This document shows, one piece after another, positions 1 to 9,025 of a stretch of DNA of 64,000 nucleotides. The first letter of the stretch is position 1. Each line of letters opens with the position of its first letter. Origin of the DNA: Vampirovibrio chlorellavorus (GTDB taxonomy: Bacteria; Cyanobacteriota; Vampirovibrionia; Vampirovibrionales; Vampirovibrionaceae); the NCBI GenBank assembly GCA_903866275.1, contig CAIPMU010000012.1, positions 70,452 to 134,451 of the forward strand, given 5' to 3'. The notes beneath the pieces are model-generated. The model did not search any database. It had not been told where the DNA came from and was given only the letters and a program-made list of their open reading frames with translations. The position numbers were made by a program, and so were the translations under genes.

Positions 1-1592
1 TGGAATATAACCTGATTAAGCAGTATCGGCCCAAGTACAACATTCTGCTGAAAGACGACAAGAAATTCCCCTGGATTGGCCTGAGTGCCGAAAAGTACCC
101 CCGGCTGTTCATCACCCGTGACCCCAGTGGTCGGGGCCGGTTCTTCGGGCCATTTGTCAACAGCGGTAACATGTACAAGACCTTGCAGCTCATTCGCAAG
201 CATTTTCCCTTGCGGCAGCGCCGCAAGCCCCTGTTCAAGCACCGTCCCTGCATGAATTACTCCATCGGGGCTTGCTCTGGCCCCTGTCAGGAGCTGGTGA
301 CCGAGGCGGATTATGCGGAAGTGGTCAAGCAGGTGGAGCTGTTTCTCAAGGGCAAGGCTGATGATCTGCTGCATCGGCTGGAGCATGAGATGCAGCGGGC
401 CAGCGAGCATCTGAACTTTGAGCTGGCTGCCAAACTGCGCGATCGCCATCTGGCGGTGCAGGATGTGGTGGCCCAGCAAAAAATGTACTACCCCGATGCC
501 ACGGTCAATCAGGACGTGGTGGCGGCGGTGGCCGATGAGCGCCGGTGTGCGGTGATTGTGCTCAATATTCGCCGGGGGAAGCTGATTGGCAGCCGCCCGC
601 ATGAAATCATGCTCACGCATCACACCACATTGACTGAAGCGTATCAGGCTTTTCTCAGTCAGTACTATCAGGATGAGGACGCCGAGGATCTGCCGGAGGA
701 AATTATCCTGCAATTTCCCGTGGAGGATGAGGCGCTCTTTCAGGAGTGGTTGAGTCACAAGCGCGGCAAAAAAGTGACGCTCACGCATCCCAAAAAAGGC
801 GTGAAGAAAGAATTGTTGCTAATGGGTGAAAAAAACGCGCTGGAAACCCTGGATCAGGCTCAGGGTCAGGAAGTCAGGAATTATCGGAACGATCCGGCCC
901 GTGCGCTGATTGAACTGCAGGATGCGCTCGGCTTGCCCGAATTTCCGGGGCGCATGGAATGCTACGATATTTCGCACTTTCAGGGCTCGCAAACGGTGGC
1001 CTCTATGGTGGTGTTCACGCACGGCCGCCCGGATAACAAGGCGTATCGTCGCTTTAAAATTGAATGCGCTGAAGGGGAGCCCAACGATTTTGCCAGCATG
1101 CACGAGGTGATCACCCGGCGTTTTAGCCGGGCCCAACAGGGCGAACCTGGCTGGGAGGCTCCGGATCTGGTGATTATCGATGGGGGCAAGGGGCAGCTAT
1201 CCTCAGCCTGGGAAGCCTTGCAAGCGCTGGGTCTGGGCGATCAGGCCATGATCTCGCTGGCCAAGAAGTTTGAGGAAGTCTTTCTGCCCGGTGAGAGTCG
1301 TCCCATTCTGCTCCCTCGGGATTCCGGGGCGCTGTTTGTGTTGCAGCAAATCCGGGATGAGGCGCACCGCTTTGCAATTACCTATCACCGCACATTGCGG
1401 GCCAAAAAGGCCACCCGGTCCACGCTGGATGACATTCCGGGCATTGGCGAAAAACGTCGAACCCAATTGCTGCAACATTTTGGGAGCCTTGAAAAAATCA
1501 AGGCGGCTTCTCTCGGAGAGCTACAAGTCGCCCCCGGTCTGAACATCACGCTGGCTCAGAAAGTATACGAAGCCTTACACGACACCCCCTGA
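1..1592 (+). CDS. uvrC: UvrABC excinuclease subunit C (5' end outside window)
   Basis: Nucleotide excision repair endonuclease that makes the two incisions beside a lesion after UvrA/UvrB loading. The frame is open from base 3, so the gene enters from the left and the N-terminal GIY-YIG domain is mostly missing; the visible start EYNLIKQYRPKYNILLKDDK is typical of the end of that domain. A cysteine motif RPCMNYSIGACSGPC follows, matching three of the cysteines that bind an Fe-S cluster in E. coli UvrC. Next come a UVR helix pair that contacts UvrB (about 370-470), the RNase H-like nuclease core with MECYDISHFQGSQTVAS (about 950-1010) and a C-terminal helix-hairpin-helix, DDIPGIGEKRR (about 1428-1540). 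The family assignment is secure. The gene converges on a small unknown gene 34 bp downstream, with no clear terminator between them. Confidence 0.97.
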   Translation, partial: EYNLIKQYRPKYNILLKDDKKFPWIGLSAEKYPRLFITRDPSGRGRFFGPFVNSGNMYKTLQLIRKHFPLRQRRKPLFKHRPCMNYSIGACSGPCQELVTEADYAEVVKQVELFLKGKADDLLHRLEHEMQRASEHLNFELAAKLRDRHLAVQDVVAQQKMYYPDATVNQDVVAAVADERRCAVIVLNIRRGKLIGSRPHEIMLTHHTTLTEAYQAFLSQYYQDEDAEDLPEEIILQFPVEDEALFQEWLSHKRGKKVTLTHPKKGVKKELLLMGEKNALETLDQAQGQEVRNYRNDPARALIELQDALGLPEFPGRMECYDISHFQGSQTVASMVVFTHGRPDNKAYRRFKIECAEGEPNDFASMHEVITRRFSRAQQGEPGWEAPDLVIIDGGKGQLSSAWEALQALGLGDQAMISLAKKFEEVFLPGESRPILLPRDSGALFVLQQIRDEAHRFAITYHRTLRAKKATRSTLDDIPGIGEKRRTQLLQHFGSLEKIKAASLGELQVAPGLNITLAQKVYEALHDTP

Positions 1593-1626
1593 AAAAGCAC
1601 TTTCAGTCGATGGGGGCAGCGTTTAG

Positions 1627-2127
1627 TCAGACCGCTGAGACATACGGCCAAGCCACCGCATCCAGCCACGGGTGAAGCGCCACCGGAAGGGGCAATCCTG
1701 GCCGGATAGCGGGATCGAGCCGGTTGTCCTGAACCGAGAGCAGGCCGCCCCCGGTCGTTTTTTTGAGCAGGGTGCAATAAAACAGCAGAATGCTTTTGGG
1801 AAGCTGGCAAAATTCAGACCAGACGGCACGTTGCGTGGCGGGGATGGCGTAAAAATAGGGCAGTCCGAAATGATCCAGCGCCAGAGGGGGGAGGGCGTAA
1901 CTGCGGCCCTCGCGCCAGACTCGCCCCATCAGGCATCCGGCATCAAAGATGAACGTGGCGTCTTCAAAGGGTAATTTGTAGCGACCTTGCCGACCGGCGA
2001 GGATTGCCTGCAGGGCTGCAACGTGAGGCGCGCACAGGGTGTCATAATCCGTGAGCAGGCGGGGTTCCGCAAAGCAGCAGTCTGCTGTGGGAAATGCAAG
2101 TTGTGGGAGGGTTCCCCCGGCGGTCAT
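1627..2127 (-). CDS. hypothetical protein, about 166 aa
   Basis: Not recognised as any family. The reading frame is open to a TTG at 2148, but the ATG at 2127 is better placed after an AGGA about 10 nt upstream, so I chose it. The protein is soluble-looking, fairly rich in Pro, Leu and aromatic residues, with several cysteines (ADCCFAE, DAGCLMG, FYCTLLKK) and no signal peptide or membrane segment. It is transcribed leftward, convergent with uvrC. A 100-codon frame on the other strand is probably a shadow, since the minus frame is longer and has the more natural residue composition. It could be a lineage-specific protein; no function is offered. Confidence 0.5.
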   Translation of the reverse strand: MTAGGTLPQLAFPTADCCFAEPRLLTDYDTLCAPHVAALQAILAGRQGRYKLPFEDATFIFDAGCLMGRVWREGRSYALPPLALDHFGLPYFYAIPATQRAVWSEFCQLPKSILLFYCTLLKKTTGGGLLSVQDNRLDPAIRPGLPLPVALHPWLDAVAWPYVSAV

Positions 2128-2193
2128 CGACACGATAGTCCTGCTCAATGGCTGACTGAACGGCTGTTAAAAGCACTGAGCGCATGATACTAC

Positions 2194-2349
2194 AAGCCTT
2201 TGGCTTTGCCCAATGTGAACGAGGCAAATGCCCAAGGGTCCCGTTAGGCATCACTCCCAATCCAATGCTCGCCCATTGCTGCCTTGAATCCCCATCAAAG
2301 CAATGAGCCCGAAGATGTCTCAAGGTGCTAGAATGGCGCTTGGGAGTGA
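2194..2349 (+). other. hairpin-rich non-coding leader before flippase gene
   Basis: This 160-bp intergenic stretch holds an unusual density of inverted repeats. AAGCC/GGCTT lies at 2194-2206, ATGCC/GGCAT at 2228-2251, and CATTGCT/AGCAATG at 2274-2305 with an inner TTGA/TCAA. All of the last is enclosed by a perfect 10-bp pair TCACTCCCAA (2251-2260) and TTGGGAGTGA (2340-2349). The right outer arm carries a GGGAG that could act as a weak ribosome-binding site for the GTG at 2361. An extended -10-like TGCTAGAAT lies at 2326-2334, which would cut the structure if used as the promoter. It may be a structured 5' leader; no known riboswitch class was recognised. Confidence 0.4.
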
Positions 2350-2360
2350 AGTGAACCTGC

Positions 2361-3842
2361 GTGGCCGACTTGTCTTCGAGCGAACAACCCAAACGTCTCC
2401 AGAGTAAAAATTTACTGGTGAACTATATCAGTTTGCTGGGGGGGACTGTGCTGTCCAAGGGGTTGGGACTGTTGATCGTCTTGCTCCTCACCCGCGCGCT
2501 GGGGGTTGAGGACTTTGGGCGCTATTCGCTGGCCTTTAGCTATTGGGCCTTGCTTAACACCCTGGTGGATCTGGGTGGTTCGCACATTGCCGGGCGAGAG
2601 ATCGCCAAAACACCCGCTCGTCCCCGTGCCACCCTGGAAAGTATTATTTATTTGCGACTGTTGGGCTGTGCGTTGTTCTTGCCGGTGGGCTTTTTACTGG
2701 GTCAGGGGCTGGGCTTGTCCTTGCCCCTGATTGTCGTGACATATGCCGGATTGTTTGCGGGGTTTGAGGCGTATTACGATCTCTACTTCAGTGCCAGTAT
2801 GCAACTGGATAAAACGGCCACCACCCGATTTGCGGCGAGTATCGTGAACCTGCTGCTGATTGGGAGCGCGGTGGCCTTGCACGCGGGGGTGTTGGTGATT
2901 GTGAGCATTGCCCTGCTTAATCCGCTGGTGAAACTGGCGTTGGATTACCGACTCAGTCCGATGCAACTGCGCGTGAATCTCCCGGATTGGGGGCATGTAC
3001 GTCGTATTTTTAAAGATGGTTGGCCGTTGTGGCTGGCGGGGATTCAGTATATTATTCTGGCGCGCGTGGATACGATGCTGTTGCAGGTTTTGTCGCCCAC
3101 CGGGCACCATGATTTAGGGATCTATTCGGCTGCGTTTCGGGTTTCGGAAATTATGGCCCTGTTTATTAATTCACTGTGTCCGGCGCTGTTGCCCTTGCTG
3201 GTCCAGCGGGCTCACGATCCGGATCGGATGACCTTTCTGGCTCAAACGGGCATTCGGCTCATTCTCACGGTATTAATTGCGATGAGCCTGTTGATCTTCT
3301 GGTACGCCCCCTGGATTACGCGCATGTACGGGCACGGGTATGCCGAAGCGGCGGGTTGTATTCGCATTCTCATCTGGTCGCAGGCGTTTGCCGCAGTGAA
3401 TGCGCTTTGTTATTATCTGCTGCTGGTTTATAACGCTCAGGGCAAGCGTCCGATTATCTGGGCCAATGTGGTGCTGACGCTGTTGAATATCGGGCTCAAT
3501 TTTATGTTGATCCCCATGCTCAAGGCCGAAGGAGCCTCCTGGGCCACGGTGATTACCGAGGTGGCTATTTTAATCACGATGCTGACGTTTGTGCGTCGCT
3601 ATACGCCGCTGCGTCTGGGCAAGGATATTCTCTGTCTGGAAGCGCTTGCGCTGGGTTGTTCACTGGCAGCCATGAATCTGGGGATCGGGGCCGGGGTGGT
3701 GAGCACAATAGGTTTTGTGGGTCTGGTGTTTGGTCTGAAATTGCTCCAACCCCATCAGCTGAAAGCCCTCGCCCTGGAACGCCTCAAGCATCACACCAGC
3801 CCTGAGGGGCTCTCATCAGAATCGCCAGAAAGTCACCCTTAA
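2361..3842 (+). CDS. Wzx-like polysaccharide flippase (MOP superfamily)
   Basis: Predicted inner-membrane flippase that moves lipid-linked oligosaccharide across the cytoplasmic membrane. The 493-residue protein has a polar N-terminus followed by about 12 to 14 hydrophobic segments. The first, NYISLLGGTVLSKGLGLLIV, is followed by LLTRALGVEDFGRYSLAFSY, typical of RfbX/Wzx and related MOP exporters; a later segment has a positively charged MQLDKTATTRF loop. The start is GTG; the first in-frame ATG is too far inside. Neighbours on the right encode a heparinase-like protein and two outer-membrane export proteins, which supports a role in surface polysaccharide. No polymerase or chain-length regulator is visible here. 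The exact substrate cannot be told, and teichuronic or O-antigen type exporters look alike. Confidence 0.85.
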   Translation: MADLSSSEQPKRLQSKNLLVNYISLLGGTVLSKGLGLLIVLLLTRALGVEDFGRYSLAFSYWALLNTLVDLGGSHIAGREIAKTPARPRATLESIIYLRLLGCALFLPVGFLLGQGLGLSLPLIVVTYAGLFAGFEAYYDLYFSASMQLDKTATTRFAASIVNLLLIGSAVALHAGVLVIVSIALLNPLVKLALDYRLSPMQLRVNLPDWGHVRRIFKDGWPLWLAGIQYIILARVDTMLLQVLSPTGHHDLGIYSAAFRVSEIMALFINSLCPALLPLLVQRAHDPDRMTFLAQTGIRLILTVLIAMSLLIFWYAPWITRMYGHGYAEAAGCIRILIWSQAFAAVNALCYYLLLVYNAQGKRPIIWANVVLTLLNIGLNFMLIPMLKAEGASWATVITEVAILITMLTFVRRYTPLRLGKDILCLEALALGCSLAAMNLGIGAGVVSTIGFVGLVFGLKLLQPHQLKALALERLKHHTSPEGLSSESPESHP

Positions 3843-3924
3843 ATCCGGTCATAAAGGCGGTCAGTCATCCCGTCATTATTCTGGATTCTCCCTCGCGAAC
3901 TTCAATTCAACTCGCAAAAAAGAC

Positions 3925-5916
3925 TCACGTTAAATCCACCCGCACAATATCTTCATCCGAAAAATGCACGGATAAGACATCCTGCTCCCACTCCCAGTGC
4001 GGGGATGCTTGATTGGCAAAGGGAATTAGAACCCAGCCAAAGGAGCGGGTAATATCGGGTGAAAAGGCAATTAATTGTCCGGGGCTGGCCAGATTAAATC
4101 CGCCGCTGTAAAGGTTTAAATTCTGATACCAGGGTTCGCGTTCGGCATGCTCGACCAGATAGGCGCCAAAGGGGATGATAATGAGTTGCTCGTCCACGAT
4201 AAAGCCGTCTTGCTTGGGAACAATCTGACAATCGGGGTGCAGGTGCAGCAGGGAGAAACAACCTGTTTCCATGGCGGCCAGTAGTTGTACGCGATCTTTC
4301 ACCACCCAGAAACGCTGTTCCAAAGATTCAATGGAGCGCTGATGGCCGTAGTGGCGATTATAATTTTCGTAAGCCACGCCCAGTTTTACATCCGGGTTGA
4401 CGCCTGATTGGGGGGAGAGGATGGGGGCAGGCGTTGCATTTTCCATCGACTCGGGAGCAGGTTCTTCAGAAGAAGGCGCGTCTGGATCGCTGACGTGAAT
4501 TTGACAGCCTTTGAAGCGGGGGTATTCTGCCACGCGAAAGCTGGCCCAGAACTCAGCCTGTTCCTCATCGGGAAACCAGAGGGTATTGTGCGCCGCTGTG
4601 CCCCGGAAGTAATCGCGCATGAGTGAGGTGACATATTCGGAAATGCCGGAGTCGACAATCAGGGGGCCATTGGCGCCGTGGAGTTCAAAACTGCCGAGAT
4701 CGCAATGCGAATGAGCGGGCAGATGGCGGGGGCCAAAGTCGCCGCAATCCATCACCAGTGAGGTTGCCGGGTCTTTCAGACGCCAGACTGCAAACCCTGC
4801 TTTAGGAAAAATCTGAAAGGGTGCCAACTGAATTTCATCTGGTAAAATCACCCCGGCAACGGTTCTGGCATACTCGGTTAATACCGAATAATCCGGGGTT
4901 TGGGGCAGGGAGGCATCGCCGAAGAGGGGGATTTGACCGCTGGCATGACGTAAGGTGGCGCCAGCCTGCCATAACCGTTGCGCGATGGGAATTAATGGCT
5001 CACGCACTGTATCTGGCATACTGGTTGCTTTCAGGCTTACCAGACATTCCAGCAAGTCCCGAAGCACCCAACAGTGGTACATGGGGGTGCGTTCATAGTG
5101 AAAGCCATCCGGCAGGGTTTGTTCGTTAAATAATTTGGGTAACAGGGTTTCCAGTTGAGATTGCCAGTCGTTGGCCAGGGTTTGCAGGTGCGGTAACTGC
5201 TGAAAGACCATGCAGACGGCGAGCCATGCGGTGACGTTCTGGATCAGGTGGTTGCCTTGAATGTCCCACTCCAAAAAGGAAACCAGGTAGAGGCTTTCCC
5301 GATAGAAATGTTCCCAAAAATTTTGCTGGAACTCGATTGATAGTTGGGTGAGTAAGGGCAGGATTTCGATATAGGTCAGCAGGCGTCGGGAAACCCCGTA
5401 AGTGGACCACACGCGACTTTGTAAATTTAACTGCCAGAAGAGGTTGATTTGTGTTTCCAGTAAATCGCGGGCTTGTGCGAACTCGGGTGAGTCGTTTGCT
5501 GCTGTTTTCAGAAACCAGATGAGCGGGCGCAGAAATTCCAGATAGCCGTAATTCTCTCGCCATAAGGGGGTATGGGCGTTCAGGGCCACTTTTAAATCTT
5601 CCAGTGACCCGAATAATAGAAACCGATCATTGAGTAACTCACCCTGACCTGCTTGCAGTAAATCGGTTACTTGGGCGTTCAGGGCTGCCTGGCCGTCAGG
5701 CAATGCTTCTGCCTGCCAACGGGCAAAGCCAGCGGGAAATGGGTATCCATCCGGCGGGAGGGCGTTAAAATAGCTGGTCCATGCTTCAGCCAACCCTAAT
5801 GGAATTTGTGGCGTGCGATAGTATTTGCGGGTCAAGCGAAGCCGCAGGCGGTGCCCAAGCGCCGCCACCGGAAAATGACGCACTGTTCGTAACCACAACA
5901 TTAATTGGCTGGACAT
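3925..5916 (-). CDS. heparinase II/III family protein
   Basis: Polysaccharide lyase-like protein of 663 residues. The N-terminal half (about 1-330) is helical with many Trp and Leu residues, as expected for the alpha/alpha toroid. The C-terminal half (about 360-660) is the Hepar_II_III beta-sandwich, with the hallmark string HLPAHSHCDLGSFELHGANG, then DSGISEYV and RDYFRGTAAHNT. These contain the conserved His and Arg/Tyr positions seen in the family. A low-complexity acidic insert, about residues 475-500, interrupts the domain. No signal peptide is evident; the first residues MSSQLMLWLRTVRHFP resemble those of bacterial homologues in capsule and exopolysaccharide clusters. It is transcribed toward the flippase and divergently from the SLBB genes, in what looks like a polysaccharide locus. 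Substrate unknown. Confidence 0.88.
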   Translation of the reverse strand: MSSQLMLWLRTVRHFPVAALGHRLRLRLTRKYYRTPQIPLGLAEAWTSYFNALPPDGYPFPAGFARWQAEALPDGQAALNAQVTDLLQAGQGELLNDRFLLFGSLEDLKVALNAHTPLWRENYGYLEFLRPLIWFLKTAANDSPEFAQARDLLETQINLFWQLNLQSRVWSTYGVSRRLLTYIEILPLLTQLSIEFQQNFWEHFYRESLYLVSFLEWDIQGNHLIQNVTAWLAVCMVFQQLPHLQTLANDWQSQLETLLPKLFNEQTLPDGFHYERTPMYHCWVLRDLLECLVSLKATSMPDTVREPLIPIAQRLWQAGATLRHASGQIPLFGDASLPQTPDYSVLTEYARTVAGVILPDEIQLAPFQIFPKAGFAVWRLKDPATSLVMDCGDFGPRHLPAHSHCDLGSFELHGANGPLIVDSGISEYVTSLMRDYFRGTAAHNTLWFPDEEQAEFWASFRVAEYPRFKGCQIHVSDPDAPSSEEPAPESMENATPAPILSPQSGVNPDVKLGVAYENYNRHYGHQRSIESLEQRFWVVKDRVQLLAAMETGCFSLLHLHPDCQIVPKQDGFIVDEQLIIIPFGAYLVEHAEREPWYQNLNLYSGGFNLASPGQLIAFSPDITRSFGWVLIPFANQASPHWEWEQDVLSVHFSDEDIVRVDLT

Positions 5917-6172
5917 GGAAAACCCATCAGGATTAATTAAAACGCATTGTTTGCCATTTTATTGATTGTTAAATCAGGCGATTTCAACAGACTCAGAGCA
6001 GAAAAATAATTCAATCATCACAATGCACACACGAAGGCGATTGTGTCACCTAAACCTAACATACACGGCAATTCAACCGTTGTACTCCATTGGATAAAGG
6101 AACTTTAGGGCGGAGTCTGGAAAGAGAAAACCCGAATGCTACAATGGAAAGGGAGTCGGGAGCAATAGACCT

Positions 6173-7396
6173 ATGATTCAATGGCTGGCGCGCAAAGCCA
6201 AACGCTTAATCAGTACTCAAAAAATACAGTCCCATATGCTGGCAGTGGCTCTGCTGTGCTGGGCAGGGTTCTATGTTATCCTGCCCGGAATGGCTCAGGG
6301 GTTGGCGCAAGAGAATTCAAACCAGCCAGCGCAAACGACGAATCTTGAGGCGGCACTGACCACCGGAACGGTTCTAGCCAATGCCTATATTCTGGATGTG
6401 GGGGATGAGATTCGGATTGAAGATACGATTACCGGCAATTTAACCAGTCTGGATTTCACGAATAGCCAGTCAGCCAGTGATACCACACGCATCAGTGATG
6501 AAGGACTGGTTGATCTCCCTCTGATTGGGCCAATTCGCCTGAGCGGCCTCTCAATCAGCACGGCGCAAGATATTCTCAATCGTCGGTATGCAACGTTGTT
6601 GCAGCAGCCTCATATTACCATTCAGGTGGTCAGTCAGCGGCCCATTCGGGTCTATGTGCAAGGGGCGGTGAGTCATCCCGGCGTGTACATTAACGGCAAA
6701 AATACGCAACCGGAGAACAAGGATCACGCGGCGTTAGGCGGCACGGATGCCACTGAAATCTACGCCCAGTATCACCTGACGGATGCGCTGATTCAGGCCG
6801 GTGGGCTCAAGGCCAACGCCAATTATCAGGATGTACGGATTTATCGGGGTTTCCCTGATCCACAAGTGATTCATGTGAATTTGTGGCAGTTATTCCAGCA
6901 GGGCGAATCCGCCGGGGATTTGGCACTGGAAGAACATGACCGCATTGAAGTGCCTGCCTTGCCAGCCAGTCAGCTGGCCTTTAGCGAAGACTGGAAAAGT
7001 ATCAGCCGCACCAATTTGGGGGTGAGCTTATTTCAGGTCAGCGTGATTGGGGCCGTGAAGCAACCCGGCACTTATCCGCTCAGCGCCAGGGATAATGCCA
7101 TTGCTGCCATCGCACAGGCGGGGGGCTTTTCAGCGACTGCCAATCAAAAAAGCGTTTATTTATTACGCAGCAACGAACAGGGACAGGTCTTTAAAAAGCA
7201 GCTCGATGCCAGCGATACGCGTTTAATGGGCCAAAATGCCAGTCTTTGGCCCAGTCTGTTGCCCGGCGATGTGATTTTCGTGGATGATGCCAGCGGTCGT
7301 CAGGCTTTGGCGTTGGGCAAGGTGCTGATTGATCGTACCGCTGGTGCCTCCCTGCTGCCGTTCTTTTCCAGCTTAAGCGCAAGCAAGAAGAAGTAA
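6173..7396 (+). CDS. polysaccharide export protein with SLBB domains (first of tandem pair)
   Basis: Wza/GumB-type outer-membrane export protein, 407 residues. An N-terminal signal-like segment (MLAVALLCWAGFYVILPGMA, about 22-41) is followed by a Poly_export domain beginning AYILDVGDEIRIED. It continues with DEGLVDLPLIGPIRLSGLS and then two SLBB-like domains, RVYVQGAVSHPGVYINGKN and VSVIGAVKQPGTYPLSARDN. No lipobox Cys is present, unlike E. coli Wza, so it is probably not a lipoprotein. The start is ATG with GGGAG about 10 nt upstream. It overlaps the next gene by one base (TAATG), so the two are translationally coupled. The paralogue downstream shares the same architecture. It likely forms an exit channel for exopolysaccharide, together with an inner-membrane partner not encoded here. 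Confidence 0.9.
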   Translation: MIQWLARKAKRLISTQKIQSHMLAVALLCWAGFYVILPGMAQGLAQENSNQPAQTTNLEAALTTGTVLANAYILDVGDEIRIEDTITGNLTSLDFTNSQSASDTTRISDEGLVDLPLIGPIRLSGLSISTAQDILNRRYATLLQQPHITIQVVSQRPIRVYVQGAVSHPGVYINGKNTQPENKDHAALGGTDATEIYAQYHLTDALIQAGGLKANANYQDVRIYRGFPDPQVIHVNLWQLFQQGESAGDLALEEHDRIEVPALPASQLAFSEDWKSISRTNLGVSLFQVSVIGAVKQPGTYPLSARDNAIAAIAQAGGFSATANQKSVYLLRSNEQGQVFKKQLDASDTRLMGQNASLWPSLLPGDVIFVDDASGRQALALGKVLIDRTAGASLLPFFSSLSASKKK

Positions 7397-8709
7397 TGAT
7401 GACTCTAAACATGTCTCAAAGCATTCAGCCAAAAGCAGGTATTTTAAAACAAGCCTTCACGGGACTGCTGGGCGTGGTCTGGTTGATGAGTTCGCCGCTG
7501 ATTGCGCTGAGCGCTGAAACGCCCGCTCGTCCCGTTCAAGCGGGTCAAGCCCTCAACGCGCCAACGTTACCCCAACCGGCGGTGCTGGCCTCCAAAGAGC
7601 CCCAGCCGCTGCTGCAAAAACTGATTCAGCAAAAAATAGAACCTCAGAAATTGACGACCGAATCCAGTCCCTCGGCCCCCTTGTCGACGGCGCTGAACTC
7701 GCCTGATTCGACGGACAGTACGCAGGACATGCCACTGTCCCCCGGAGACAGCATTGATTTGCAGGACAGCGTGATGGGCACACTGGTGAAAGGCGGGACC
7801 ATTCTCTCCGATGGCAGCCTGACCCTGCCCTTGCTGGGTCGGGTAACCCTGGCGGGAAAGTCTCTCACGCAGGCCCGTACCGAATTAACCGGCGAGTATC
7901 AGCGGTATTTTAATGATCCCCGGTTGAGTCTGCGAGTGGCCCGTCGTCATCCCGTGCGTATTTATCTCACAGGTGCGGTGGCGCATCCCGGTGTGTATAT
8001 CAGCGGAAAAAACCTGAATCCGGATACGTTAAAAGCGCAAATGCAACTGGGCGGGTTTAATCAACAGTTTCACTTTTACCGGCTCTATCTGGCGGATGCT
8101 CTCATTCTGGCGGGAGGCCTGAATTACAACGCGAACGTGCGGGATGTGATCATCCACCGGCATCAACCCCAGCCCGACACCCTGCATATTAACCTGCTGG
8201 AACTGTTTCAGGGAGGCGATACACTCAAGGACATTGCCTTGCATGATCATGATGTGATTGAAGTGCCCACGATTGCGGATAATACCCTGGTGCTGGATGA
8301 TACCAGCGCCGCCTTTCAGCAGAGCAATCTGGCCACTGCGGAATTTAAAATCAGCGTGATTGGCGCGGTGATGAAGCCGGGCGGCTATTCGGCGCGCACC
8401 GCAGACAATGTACTGACCGCCATTGCCAAGGCGGGCGGGTTTTCTCCCAATGCCAACGCCAACCGGGTGTATGTGTTGCATGCCACCGAGCAGGGCCAGC
8501 TCATTCATCGCGAGCTGAACCTGCAGGATAAAAAACTCATTGGCAAGCAGCCGATTCAGGATTGGGCCAGCCTGCTCCCCAACGATGTGATTTTTGTGGA
8601 TGAGTCCACCGGCCGCAAAATGGCCCACTATAGCCGCGACCTCTTCCTCGATCGCATTGCGGTGGCGGCCATGTTTCCCTTCTTCAGCCGATTTTTCAAT
8701 AAAAATTAA
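7396..8709 (+). CDS. polysaccharide export protein with SLBB domains (second of tandem pair)
   Basis: Paralogue of the preceding gene, 437 residues. A signal peptide (about 20-41, ending IALSA before ETPARP) is followed by a Pro/Ser-rich spacer of about 70 residues. The Poly_export domain (PLSPGDSIDLQDSVMG, DGSLTLPLLGRVTLAGKS) and two SLBB units (RIYLTGAVAHPGVYISGKN and SVIGAVMKPGGYSARTADN) follow. The two proteins align over most of their length, including the unusual central insert with YLADALILAGGLNYNANVRD. There is no lipobox Cys. The start overlaps the previous stop. Either the two form a hetero-oligomer or they serve different polymers; the sequence does not say which. No terminator was seen after the stop. 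Confidence 0.9.
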   Translation: MMTLNMSQSIQPKAGILKQAFTGLLGVVWLMSSPLIALSAETPARPVQAGQALNAPTLPQPAVLASKEPQPLLQKLIQQKIEPQKLTTESSPSAPLSTALNSPDSTDSTQDMPLSPGDSIDLQDSVMGTLVKGGTILSDGSLTLPLLGRVTLAGKSLTQARTELTGEYQRYFNDPRLSLRVARRHPVRIYLTGAVAHPGVYISGKNLNPDTLKAQMQLGGFNQQFHFYRLYLADALILAGGLNYNANVRDVIIHRHQPQPDTLHINLLELFQGGDTLKDIALHDHDVIEVPTIADNTLVLDDTSAAFQQSNLATAEFKISVIGAVMKPGGYSARTADNVLTAIAKAGGFSPNANANRVYVLHATEQGQLIHRELNLQDKKLIGKQPIQDWASLLPNDVIFVDESTGRKMAHYSRDLFLDRIAVAAMFPFFSRFFNKN

Positions 8710-9025
8710 AGGCCCCAATCCGGGCTGGCTTACGCTGGTTTGATTTTTGGGTCTGTTTTACCTTCAGGGCCTCACCCTGACGGTTGTGTCAGGATACTTA
8801 TCCATACGGGTAACCACACAGGGCAGTTGAATTGGCCGGGCAGTTAGCCAACTGAGGAATGGTTTTTTCAGGGGGACAGGCTACGATACCACTTAGTCAC
8901 GCAGCGCCATCTGCCAGTGAAGCTTCCTGAACAAGCCGGTCGAGCCCGTTGAACTGCAATGGGATTGGACATGGATGGGAGCCCAATGGTCGATCCATTA
9001 CAGCGCATTCAGGGAGGAGTGAGTG
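8710..9025. other. gene-free interval, no clear feature
   Basis: About 315 bp between the second SLBB gene and the KGG stress gene. I see one short hairpin, TCAGGG/CCCTGA at 8764-8780, without a T-run, and a strong ribosome-binding site GGGAGGAG at 9012-9019. No convincing promoter or open frame was found. A minus-strand frame over 8897-9403 is antisense to the KGG gene and looks like a shadow. Confidence 0.4.

Noticed and set aside
1672-1974. Plus-strand frame of 100 codons opposite the small gene after uvrC
   Set aside because: Shorter than the minus-strand frame and of poorer residue composition, with no ribosome-binding site.
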